From Spirosoma aureum (GTDB lineage: Bacteria > Bacteroidota > Bacteroidia > Cytophagales > Spirosomataceae), in contig NZ_CP050063.1 in assembly GCF_011604685.1 (NCBI RefSeq), positions 1,944,501-2,008,500 on the forward strand: a stretch of 64,000 bases of DNA. The letters are read 5' to 3'. The notes below the pieces were generated by a model that did not search any database, was not told the origin of the DNA, and saw only the letters and a list, made by a program, of their open reading frames with translations. Position numbers and translations under genes: made by a program. This document shows positions 1 through 8,437 of the stretch, piece by piece. Within the stretch, counting starts at the first letter, position 1. Each line of letters opens with the position of its first letter.

Positions 1-1745
1 CGCCTGGAGTCTACGTAGCTGTAGGTAATCCAGTAATCGAGGCCCTTTATTGTTTTCTGATCGCGCCAGAAAACGTCGAACCCCTGCGCGTAACCATTAC
101 CCGTGTTGTTCGTAGCGCCGATCGGAAAACGATAGGGATTGGCGTCAAAAGGTTGACCCGTAAATTCACGAACTAATTGCGCGTAGTTTTTATAGAAAGT
201 CTCAATCCGGAATGTGCGCTTGTTTTTAATGATCTGGTAGTTCAGAATTAAATGGTCGGCCCGTTCGAAATCCAGAGACGTATTGCGATAGAGATAGCGA
301 TAATCCGGCGTTTGATAGAATTGTCCATAAGCCATCGATACCTGGCTGAACATCCCTGTTTTGTAAGCCAGGGATAAGCGGGGAGCCAGGTTGAATCGGC
401 TGAGTACCGACGAATATTCGCCCCTGATTCCTGCCTGTACGGCTAAATTGCGTCCCAGGTAAGTCTGCGACTCCATGAACACTGCGCCATAATTATCATG
501 CAGAGCGTATTGGATTCCCTGTACTGAATTTTTTATTGTAATAGCGTGGGCTTCGGTACCAAACAGCAGCGAGTTGTTGCCGAAGAGCCGAGTCAGCACA
601 AACCGGCCCTGTGCCCGTGCACTTGAACGCCCGAAATCCTGGGTATCGAACGTGGTTGCGTCTGTGTCATAGCTATACGATAAACCAGAATTGAGCAGCC
701 AGCGGCCATTGGCCCAACTATCGGTATATGTACTGGTGGTAAAGAAGTTACGATTGTGCTGCTGAAGTGCTGTTTTGCCCGTTTCATTCGACGGATCGAC
801 GAAATGCATACCAAGCCTACTGTCGGAATACATGCCATAAAACTTGAACATTCCTGTTTTAGTAGGCTGTAGCCGATACGTTAAAGACGATCCGGCAAAT
901 TCGGGTATGTGCGTCCAGTCGATGTTTTGCCGAACCAGAGTGAAAAGAGGCTTGAGATTGCCATAATAACCCGTTGCAGATACCGACGATTTCTCCGTAG
1001 CATGGTCGTAGCTGATGCCTGCATTCGCCAGATTTAAACTTAGACTAACTCCTTCATTCTGGGTTTTATCGGTGGTATTGAGCAATAGGACTGATGAGAG
1101 TGCCTGACCGTACTGGGCTGAATATCCCCCTGTGCTAAAGGATGTTCCTTTAAACATGAAGGGTTGAAACCGCCCTCGTGACTGAACATCGGGCATCGAA
1201 CTGAAATACGGATTCTGGACGATCATCCCATCGATTACTACTTTTGCTTCCTCTCCGGAGCCTCCCCGCACGAACAATCCCGTTTGTTCGCCAACCCGCT
1301 GCGTACCGGGCAACAGATTCATGGCAGCAGTGATGTCAGCGTTGGCTCCGGCAGTTGTTACAATATCCATTGGCTTAAGCATGGTCATCCGGCGTTCGTC
1401 GGACGCTTCAAATGAGCCCGCTGTGATGACAACCGTATTCAGATCGTTGGCTGCTTCGGTGAGCCGAATCGCAATGGGGGTAGGAAATCCCAGGGTTACT
1501 TTTTGGCTGAATGACTCATAACCGATGTAGGAAACCTGTAGGGTGGCCGTATCTTTTCGGGTGGTAGAAAAACGGAAGCTACCCGTACTGTCGGTATTAG
1601 CACCATCGTACGTACCACGCAGGAACACATTGGCACCTGGCAACGAATGTCCTTTCTGATCCGTTACGCGCCCTGCCAGTATGACCTGTGCCGAAGCCAC
1701 AGACGTGGTGAGTTGCAGGGCGGAAATAACGTAAATTATTTTCAT
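1..1745 (-). CDS. TonB-dependent receptor, N-terminal part (runs off the window)
   Basis: Outer-membrane TonB-dependent receptor. Translation of the minus strand from the ATG at 1745 gives a signal peptide ending near VASAQ, then a carboxypeptidase-regulatory-like beta-sandwich (about residues 22-105, with the typical VSYIGYES stretch), then a plug domain (LLPGTQRVGEQTGLFVRGGS, VVIDGMIVQNPYF) and alternating barrel strands up to the window edge. The frame is open over all 1,745 bases, so about 580 residues are visible and the last barrel strands lie outside. The CarboxypepD_reg-plug-barrel order is typical of Bacteroidota receptors. No SusD-like partner is visible on this side and the substrate cannot be told from sequence. 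The gene is divergent from the acetyltransferase gene to its right. Confidence 0.9.
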   Translation of the reverse strand, partial: MKIIYVISALQLTTSVASAQVILAGRVTDQKGHSLPGANVFLRGTYDGANTDSTGSFRFSTTRKDTATLQVSYIGYESFSQKVTLGFPTPIAIRLTEAANDLNTVVITAGSFEASDERRMTMLKPMDIVTTAGANADITAAMNLLPGTQRVGEQTGLFVRGGSGEEAKVVIDGMIVQNPYFSSMPDVQSRGRFQPFMFKGTSFSTGGYSAQYGQALSSVLLLNTTDKTQNEGVSLSLNLANAGISYDHATEKSSVSATGYYGNLKPLFTLVRQNIDWTHIPEFAGSSLTYRLQPTKTGMFKFYGMYSDSRLGMHFVDPSNETGKTALQQHNRNFFTTSTYTDSWANGRWLLNSGLSYSYDTDATTFDTQDFGRSSARAQGRFVLTRLFGNNSLLFGTEAHAITIKNSVQGIQYALHDNYGAVFMESQTYLGRNLAVQAGIRGEYSSVLSRFNLAPRLSLAYKTGMFSQVSMAYGQFYQTPDYRYLYRNTSLDFERADHLILNYQIIKNKRTFRIETFYKNYAQLVREFTGQPFDANPYRFPIGATNNTGNGYAQGFDVFWRDQKTIKGLDYWITYSYVDSR

Positions 1746-1787
1746 GACGATCCGGCGTTCTGGTGCTTCGGTTGCTGTTGGATGGAC

Positions 1788-1795
1788 CAAAACTA
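1788..1795 (-). promoter_or_regulatory. candidate -7 box for the TonB receptor gene
   Basis: The minus strand reads TAGTTTTG, a full match to the Bacteroidota TAnnTTTG box, 42 bases before the receptor ATG. No TTG/TTTG element is seen at the expected upstream distance, so support is partial. Confidence 0.35.
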
Positions 1796-1932
1796 CCGTG
1801 CTCATCTGCCAGCACCCCACTTTTTCCGACGAACTCAGTAAAGCGGGGTGTGAAATCCCGCAGGATAAGGATAAATTTGGGTTAACATTTGGTGGAATAC
1901 ATAGTTACTTTCGTATAAAGACCCTCGCACCA

Positions 1933-2484
1933 TTGACCACTACATTGATCACATTTCAACTTTCTCTTGGTCGACTTCGCCCCTGGCGTGAGGGCGATGA
2001 AGATTCGTTAGCCCGCCATGCCAGTAACCGTCGTATCTGGAATAACGTCCGGGATTTTTTTCCGTACCCCTACACGCCACGCGATGCCCATTCGTGGGTG
2101 CGATCCAATAAGTCATATCAACAGCCTAATAATCTGGCTATTGAGATTGATGGTCAGGCCGTAGGGAATATTGGATTTACGATTAAAGACGATATTTATC
2201 GCTATAATGCCGAGATTGGCTACTGGCTTAGTGAAGACTATTGGGGGCAGGGAATTATGAGCGAAGCCGTGCCGGTCATGACTGATTATATTTTTAAGAA
2301 TTTTCAGGTCAATCGGATTTTTGCCTGTGTGCTGGATGGAAATGTAGGTTCGATGCGGGTGTTGGAAGCATCGGGGTATCGACACGAATCCGTACATCTT
2401 AAAGCCGCTGTCAAGAACAATCAATATCTGGACGAGCATATTTTTGCCATGTTACGTTCAGAATTTAGAGAGTTAAACCGATAG
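1933..2484 (+). CDS. GNAT family N-acetyltransferase (RimJ/RimL type)
   Basis: Probable acetyl-CoA-dependent N-acetyltransferase of the RimJ/RimL-like GNAT group. Visible features are the N-terminal LRPWREGDEDSLARHASN segment, the central strand LAIEIDGQAVGNIGF, and the acetyl-CoA-binding part EIGYWLSEDYWGQGIMSEAV followed by ASGYRHE near the C-terminus. The frame stays open upstream to an ATG at 1744, but that overlaps the divergent receptor start and encodes nothing family-like. I prefer a TTG start at 1933 (or 1945), which puts the conserved domain at the N-terminus and gives about 184 residues. A weak box (TACTTTCG, 1906-1913) lies just upstream. The acceptor substrate is unknown. Confidence 0.85.
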   Translation: MTTTLITFQLSLGRLRPWREGDEDSLARHASNRRIWNNVRDFFPYPYTPRDAHSWVRSNKSYQQPNNLAIEIDGQAVGNIGFTIKDDIYRYNAEIGYWLSEDYWGQGIMSEAVPVMTDYIFKNFQVNRIFACVLDGNVGSMRVLEASGYRHESVHLKAAVKNNQYLDEHIFAMLRSEFRELNR

Positions 2485-2568
2485 TCGATCAGATCTGTTG
2501 ATTTGACTATCCCTCTAATTTGTGGTTATTTTGCTGAAATATTACCGCTTCGGCGGACCAAGCCTTTC

Positions 2569-3282
2569 ATGCCGAAGATAGTGATTGCCATAGACGGATA
2601 TTCCAGTTGCGGAAAAAGTACGACGGCTAAGGCCGTAGCCGCCAAAATGGGTTACGGTTACATCGACACGGGTGCTATGTATCGAGCTGTAACACTGTTC
2701 TTTCTTCAGGAACGGGTTTCGTTTTCCAATAAAAAAGAAATTGAAGCTGCTCTTGACCGTATTCATATTACATTCAAGCACAACGCTCGCACGGGTAAGA
2801 ACGAAACCTGTTTGAACGGGCTGAATGTAGAGGAAGAAATTCGCAAGATGTACATTTCCAATCTGGTCAGTGAAGTGAGCGCCATTCCAGAAGTTCGTTG
2901 GGCAATGGTAGCCCAGCAGCAGAAGATGGGGCGTCGGCGAGGACTTGTTATGGATGGTCGGGATATCGGAACCAAAGTTTTTCCGAATGCGGAGATCAAA
3001 GTTTTCATGACCGCCGAAACGTATATTCGGGCTAAACGGCGTCAGCAGGAGTTGCTGGCAAAGGGTGAATTGGTCGGTCTGGAAGAAATTATTAAAAACA
3101 TCGAAAAGCGGGATCTAATTGACACCACTCGCTCTGAAAGCCCGCTCGTCCAGGCACCTGATGCCATTTTGCTGGATACGTCGCACATGACTATTGAAGA
3201 GCAGGTCGATTGGGTTATTGAACTGGCAGACCGGCGGCTGGCCGAATTACATCGATTGAAATCGAAGAAAGTAATAGGATAA
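2569..3282 (+). CDS. cmk: cytidylate kinase
   Basis: Phosphorylates CMP/dCMP with ATP in pyrimidine nucleotide salvage; cytosolic. The ATG at 2569 gives 237 residues beginning with the first beta strand (KIVIAID) and the P-loop GYSSCGKST at residues 10-18. Further family marks are YIDTGAMYRAV in the NMP-binding region, GLVMDGRDIGTKVFPNAEIKVFM, and the C-terminal RDLIDTTRSESPLVQAPDAI. Length fits the family. The frame extends 22 codons further up to a TTG at 2503, but that part is not family-like. It follows the acetyltransferase gene closely on the same strand and may be co-transcribed with it. Confidence 0.95.
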   Translation: MPKIVIAIDGYSSCGKSTTAKAVAAKMGYGYIDTGAMYRAVTLFFLQERVSFSNKKEIEAALDRIHITFKHNARTGKNETCLNGLNVEEEIRKMYISNLVSEVSAIPEVRWAMVAQQQKMGRRRGLVMDGRDIGTKVFPNAEIKVFMTAETYIRAKRRQQELLAKGELVGLEEIIKNIEKRDLIDTTRSESPLVQAPDAILLDTSHMTIEEQVDWVIELADRRLAELHRLKSKKVIG

Positions 3283-3382
3283 TTAATTAGCCGATATCAG
3301 GACTATTAATTATTGAGTGATTATAACGGGCGTCCAAATGTCTTATCTGTCTGTTGCTGCACTTGCCAAATTTTAAACACGA

Positions 3383-4438
3383 ATGACTGCCGATTTTTTG
3401 ATTGTAGGGCAGGGGATAGCCGGGTCTGTGCTGGCCTGGATACTTGATCAACGCGGTTGTTCTGTATTACTGGCCGATGATCCTGGGCTTCCATCAGCCT
3501 CGGCGGTAGCAGCCGGAATTGTTAATCCGCTTACCGGCCGGAAATTGGTTCGAACCTGGAAAGCTGACGAGTTGTTCCCTTTCCTTCATCAGTTTTATTC
3601 TCAGATTGAACAGGAACTTGCTGTTCGATTCTTTCATCCTAAAAATATCTACCGCCCCTTTCGCTCACTGGCCGAGCAAACCGATTATCTCGCCATTATA
3701 GCTGAACCCGACATTCAATCGTATGTGTCAAAACTGGTTGATAATCAGTCCTATAGTCAGTATATAAATAACCCGTTCGGAGGTTTGGAAGTAACCCAGT
3801 CAGGATGGGTAGATTTAACTGAACTGACCAGAATTATAAAGGGCTATTTTATACGAAAAAATCAATACTATGAAGGTCGAGTTTCTTCTATTGATCTGAT
3901 AATTAAGGATGAAAGTGTCGATTGGAAGGGCGTCAAAATAAATAAAGTCATATTTTGTGATGGCGTTCAGGCCCGCGAGAATTTGTTATTTGACTGGCTG
4001 CCGTATAATCCCGTGAAAGGACAAATTCTGACGGCGGTTGTCGATAATTATCCTATTACATCGATCGTGAATCAGGGTGTTTTTATTTTGCCAATTCGGA
4101 GCGGGTTGCTTCGGATTGGGGCTACTTACTCCTGGCATGACCTGGATTGGCAAACAACTGATGACGGGCGATCGTTTTTAGAGTCGAAAGTTCGCGCGGT
4201 TTTGAAGGTTCCTTATCAGGTCGTTGCACAACAGGCGGGTATTCGACCATCAACCAAAGATCGACGGCCGTTTGTGGGTATTCATCCGGAGTATCCGGCC
4301 ATTGGTATTTTTGGGGGTATGGGCACAAAAGGGGTCTCACTTGCGCCCTATCTGGCTGAGCAATTTGCACGGCATTTATTAGATGGCGAAGAATTAGAGC
4401 CGGAAGCGAATATTAGCCGTTATGTTTCGTTATTATAG
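3383..4438 (+). CDS. FAD-dependent oxidoreductase (DAO-like fold)
   Basis: Flavoprotein of the D-amino-acid/glycine oxidase-like superfamily, 351 residues. The N-terminus carries the dinucleotide-binding motif VGQGIAGS (residues 8-15) in a Rossmann beta-alpha-beta unit, followed by AAGIVNPLTGRKLVRTW. The C-terminal part has IRPSTKDRRPFVG and GMGTKGVSLAPYLAEQFA, which closes the FAD site in this superfamily. No signal peptide is seen, so it is probably cytosolic. The substrate cannot be named. It is alone between cytidylate kinase (100 bp upstream) and the Tol-like gene. Confidence 0.8.
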   Translation: MTADFLIVGQGIAGSVLAWILDQRGCSVLLADDPGLPSASAVAAGIVNPLTGRKLVRTWKADELFPFLHQFYSQIEQELAVRFFHPKNIYRPFRSLAEQTDYLAIIAEPDIQSYVSKLVDNQSYSQYINNPFGGLEVTQSGWVDLTELTRIIKGYFIRKNQYYEGRVSSIDLIIKDESVDWKGVKINKVIFCDGVQARENLLFDWLPYNPVKGQILTAVVDNYPITSIVNQGVFILPIRSGLLRIGATYSWHDLDWQTTDDGRSFLESKVRAVLKVPYQVVAQQAGIRPSTKDRRPFVGIHPEYPAIGIFGGMGTKGVSLAPYLAEQFARHLLDGEELEPEANISRYVSLL

Positions 4439-4534
4439 CGTTAATTAAGGCGTTCGATTTCAGGCCCTGAATAGAGAGCTTTTTGGGCTCCTTTCCGGGG
4501 CTTTTATCCGACGTCTAACGTTTTGTTGATCAGT

Positions 4535-7500
4535 ATGCGAAATCAATACATTCTGCTGATGGGCTTGTGGCTGGGAACATTGAGCGCAGCCACAGCGCAA
4601 AACTACCCAGCGCTTGAGCGTTTTGGTAAAAACCGGATTCAATACCGGAGTTTTGACTGGAAGATTATAAGAACTTCCAACTTCGAAATCTATTATTATC
4701 AGGATGGTAGCCAGATTGCGAATCTAACGGCTCAATATGCTGAATCTGAATTTGATCGGATCACGGAATTATTAGGATATACGCCCTATAACCGGGTCAA
4801 AATATTCTTGTTTAATTCACCGTCAGAACTGGCTCAGAGCAATATTGGCCTTAATACACAGGGCGGCCTGAATCGACGGGAACTTGATTTGTCGAAGTCG
4901 CGTGTAGAACTGGCATTTACGGGCGATCAGATTAGTTTCCGTCGGCAGATAGTACATGATATCTCCATGTTGTTTGTCTATGACATGCTCTATGGAGGTA
5001 GCCTGAAAGACGCTCTCCAGAGCTCGCTTTTATTGACACTGCCCGATTGGTTTATGCCTGGCATCGCTTCCTATATTGCTGATGGCTATAGTCTGGAGAT
5101 CGACGACTACATGCGTGATGCGTCAATAGCAAAGGCTGTCAAAAAACCGTCTTTATTGTCGGGTACAGAAGCTGAACGGGTAGGCCATTCAATCTGGAAC
5201 TACATTGTTCAGAAATATGGCCGGGATAATGTATCGAACATTCTGAATTTGACCCGCATTATTCGTAATGAGCAAAGTAGCATTTCAAGCACCCTTGGTG
5301 TACCCTATAACCGGTTTCTGCGCGAGTGGCGTGAATACTATGCCGCTATGGCTAATGTAGTTGCGCAATCCTACAAGGCCGGGACCGATGATTTTCAGGT
5401 TAAACTTAGTTCGTCTGATGATGAGCTGGTACTGAATAGTTTGAAACTAAGCCCCGATAAACAATATTTTGCCTATACGACGCTTTTCGACGGAAAGTTT
5501 AATGTAGAGGTTGTCAATACCACAAACCATAAGAAAACGACGGTCTTGCAGGGTGGATACCGACTCGATGGACAGGTGGCCCGAACCAATACTCCACTCG
5601 TTGCCTGGCAGCGTGGAAATAATCTAATCGTGATTACCGACGAGTTGGGGAAAACGAACCTGTATCAATTCAGCGACTTTGAGAAACGGCCCAAGCGCCA
5701 GTTTAAGCGGCAGATCAACGGATTAACGCAGGTTGTTTCGGTCGATGCGTCGGATGATGGAGGTAGCTTGATTTTGAGTGCCGATCGGAAGGGGCAAAAC
5801 GATTTATTCATTTACAGCATTAATCGGGGTTCGTATCAACAACTAACCAACGATCTGTATGATGATCTATATCCTCAATTTGTTGGAAGAACAGCTCGTC
5901 AGATTGTTTTCAGCTCAAACCGGAAATTAGATACGCTCGGTGTCGACAAAGGCTCCTACAAAAGCATTACCGATCGGTTGAGCTTGTTCTCGCACGAGGG
6001 CGGTGCACGCGATTTCTCGCTGGTACGCCTGACGGATTCACTCTCGCATGCTACACAGCCAATTCCGGCCAGCGAAACAGTTGTATATTTCCTCAATGAC
6101 GTCAGCGGAATACGTAACCTTTACCGACTCGATACTGAATCGGGATCGGTCGGCCAATTGACCGCTTTTCCAGAAAGTATTCAGCTTTATGATCTGAATA
6201 CTTCAAACGGAGGCTTTGTTTACAGTAGCCTCAAGAATGGGGAAGAATACATCGGTTTCCGGTCGCAATTAAACTTAACGCAAACGGTTCAGGCTCCTCC
6301 AACACAGCGCAGTATTAATGCTGGACTGGCAAATCCTGCCAAAGCTAACGCAGTTCGTTCCGGAGCGGCTAAACCTGATTCGGCAGGGCTACCCGGCCGT
6401 ACGAATACCACGCAAGCCGATACATCGATAGCAAAACGACCTGCTACTGGTGCTCCTGGCACTGAAAGTAAGCTGGCTCTCGAACCGGGCGAAGTCGATA
6501 CCGATAATTATCAGTTCGATCCGGAAGTACTGAAGGCAACAGAATATCGCCAACGCCGTTCGATAGGTGGCACTACGCCTACGCTGACAACAACGTTGCC
6601 CCGAAACCGTCGCCGGGAGAATATTACCATTCGGGGCCTTTTAACTATAAAGGAATGTTTACGGTCAATGATGCCAATTCAAACTGGCGGATTGATCCGA
6701 TTTCGGCCAAAGGATTTGGTTACTCGCAGGACGTGACCCTGACCGATCTCCTGGAAAACCACGTTTTACGTGCCGGGTTGTTTATTACGACGACCCTTCG
6801 CAATAGTGATCTGTTTGCCGAATATACGAACCTGACCCATCTTATAGACTTTGGTGCACGCGTAGACCGGAGTACACTGTTTGTCGACAACAGCGGGTTA
6901 AGTCAGAAGTATCGGTATAATCGTGTCTCCCTTTCGGCCTCCTATCCAATTTCTGTAACTACCCGGTTCACTGTTTCGCCATTCTACGCTACGACTCGTT
7001 TAATCGATATTTCGTCATTTAGCGAGCCTGATCGCGTCTCTGACTATGCCGGTTTACGAGGTGAAGTCGTGTTCGACAATACGAAAATGAATGGCATGAA
7101 TATGGCCATCGGAACCAAAATGAAAGTCAAGTATGAAGAGTACGCTGGATTGCGGTCTTCATCGGAAAGTTTCAGGAGGTTATCGATTGATTTGCGTCAT
7201 TATCAGAAAATTCACCGTGATCTGGTGCTGGCAGCCCGGTTCTCCTTTAGTCAGTCGGGTGGGCCTGCTCCCAAACAAAGCACATTGGGCGGTATGGATA
7301 ACTGGATCGGGGCTAACTCGTCTATTAAAGAACCGATTGCATCCAATCCGTTGCTGGTTCCAAACACAATTCCCGTTGAGATCCCGTATGATTATCGGAA
7401 CGTGTTTTTCCTGGATTTTGCGGCACCCTTACGTGGATTCCGACAAGGTAAGCTAACGGGTACCAGTCATATGCTGCTTAATTTAGAGCTTCGATTACCA

Positions 7501-7827
7501 TTGATCCGTTATTTATATCGCGGTAATATCACATCGAATTTTTTGCGGAATTTGCAATTAGTTGCCTTTACGGATATTGGAACGGCCTGGTCAGGCAAAG
7601 GGCCCTTTAGCCAGCAAAATAGTTTGAACACCGAAATAGTCGGCGGTGGTAATATTCCGTTCAGAGCGGTAGTTACGAATTTCAAAAATCCTTTCCTGAT
7701 TGGATATGGCGCCGGAGCGCGAACAATGCTATTTGGCTATTTTGTTAAATTTGATTACGGCTGGGGTCTGGAAAATAAAGTTGTCAGTAAGCCAATCGCC
7801 TATCTAACATTAGGTTACGATTTTTAG
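4535..7827 (+). pseudogene. Tol-like beta-propeller / surface-antigen barrel protein, broken by a frameshift
   Basis: One outer-membrane protein gene of about 1,100 codons split over two frames. The first frame (4535-6736) starts with a signal peptide (LGTLSAATAQ), then a peptidase-MA-like region (RSFDWKIIRTSNFEIYYY) whose usual HExxH site is absent (VHDISML), then PD40 propeller repeats (LSPDKQYFAY, LSADRKGQNDLF, VFSSNRKLDT). The barrel is in another frame (6637-7827), with GPFNYKGMF, TDLLENHVLRAGLF and the C-terminal VSKPIAYLTLGYDF ending in Phe like a BamA/D15 barrel. The switch falls at about 6633-6636: with one extra G in the GGGG run the text reads IRGPFNYKG with no break. The preceding ATG at 4535 is preferred over a TTG at 4523. 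It may be a sequencing error, a true mutation or a shifty site. Confidence 0.85.
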
Positions 7828-7838
7828 CGGATATTCGT

Positions 7839-7888
7839 TTCGTCAAACAAAAAGGCGGCTTTACTAAGTCGCCTTTTTGTTTGACGAA
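7839..7888 (+). terminator. long hairpin terminator after the Tol-like gene
   Basis: Perfect 17-bp stem (7841-7857 with 7870-7886), extended outside by two T-A pairs and inside by a G-T pair and CTT/AAG, leaving a 4-base loop. It starts 11 bases after the stop codon and contains a T-run in its right arm. Confidence 0.8.
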
Positions 7889-7908
7889 GTTCCAGCCAGG
7901 CATGAACC

Positions 7909-7939
7909 TTTGTTATACGCAATTTCTTACGTATGTTTG
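7909..7939 (+). promoter_or_regulatory. candidate Bacteroidota promoter upstream of the adhesin
   Basis: TTTG at 7909-7912 and TATGTTTG at 7932-7939 match the -33 and -7 elements of the Bacteroidota housekeeping promoter with a 19-base spacer. It lies just behind the terminator of the preceding gene, facing the adhesin. Confidence 0.5.
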
Positions 7940-8111
7940 TTCGATTGAATCACTGTACTTATCGACTCTTCGATAAATAGGATTCAGGCGTGCCTTGGGC
8001 ATATTCTCTCTCTATTTCGTCTAACAGATTAAGCCCCACTTTGCCGGGTTTATGTCTTCGCATAGGCGAACAAAATCAATAAAATAATTTATAAGACTCT
8101 TTGCCGGATGA

Positions 8112-8299
8112 TTGGCATAGTTTTCGCTATCTGTACAACTCTCTCTACCTCAAAGTTGTCTACGGAACCAGAGAATGAATTGTCATACAATTGGTAACCA
8201 GATGGGGTATTTTGTCTATTTATACTGTTAATATGTAACGGTTTTGATAGTTGCCACTTAGAATAAATCAGAGAAAATTACGCTTTGGCATAGTTTTCG
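8112..8299 (+). repeat. 15-base direct repeat, two copies
   Basis: TTGGCATAGTTTTCG occurs at 8112-8126 and 8285-8299, starts 173 bases apart, both in the same orientation upstream of the adhesin gene. Each contains a near-consensus -7 box (TAGTTTTC). It could be two alternative promoters or paired binding sites of one regulator. Confidence 0.5.
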
Positions 8300-8437
8300 T
8301 TCAATTCTTAGTTAGCAAAAAGTAACCTCTGTTAGTAGAATGCAAACCGTGACTTATCAGTGGTTTGGCTGTCTGAACAATTGCCAGCTGGCGGGGTCTT
8401 TTTGTAATTAAGTATACCGCCCCAAATAAGGTTGCAG

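Larger units (their letters stand above)
7889..8437 (+). other. gene-free leader region of the giant adhesin gene
   Basis: About 550 bases without a credible gene, AT-rich compared with its surroundings. It holds one good promoter candidate (7909-7939) and two copies of a 15-base direct repeat (8112-8126, 8285-8299), each containing TAGTTTTC, one base off the -7 consensus. A transcript from the first promoter would have an untranslated leader of roughly 490 bases. I see no tRNA or recognisable riboswitch. Confidence 0.6.

Noticed and set aside
1744..1932. Longer acetyltransferase start at 1744
   Set aside because: It would overlap the divergent receptor start, and the added 63 residues are not family-like.
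3281..3314. AT-rich near-palindrome after cytidylate kinase
   Set aside because: Only TTAATTA-type pairing with a bulge; expected by chance in AT-rich spacers.
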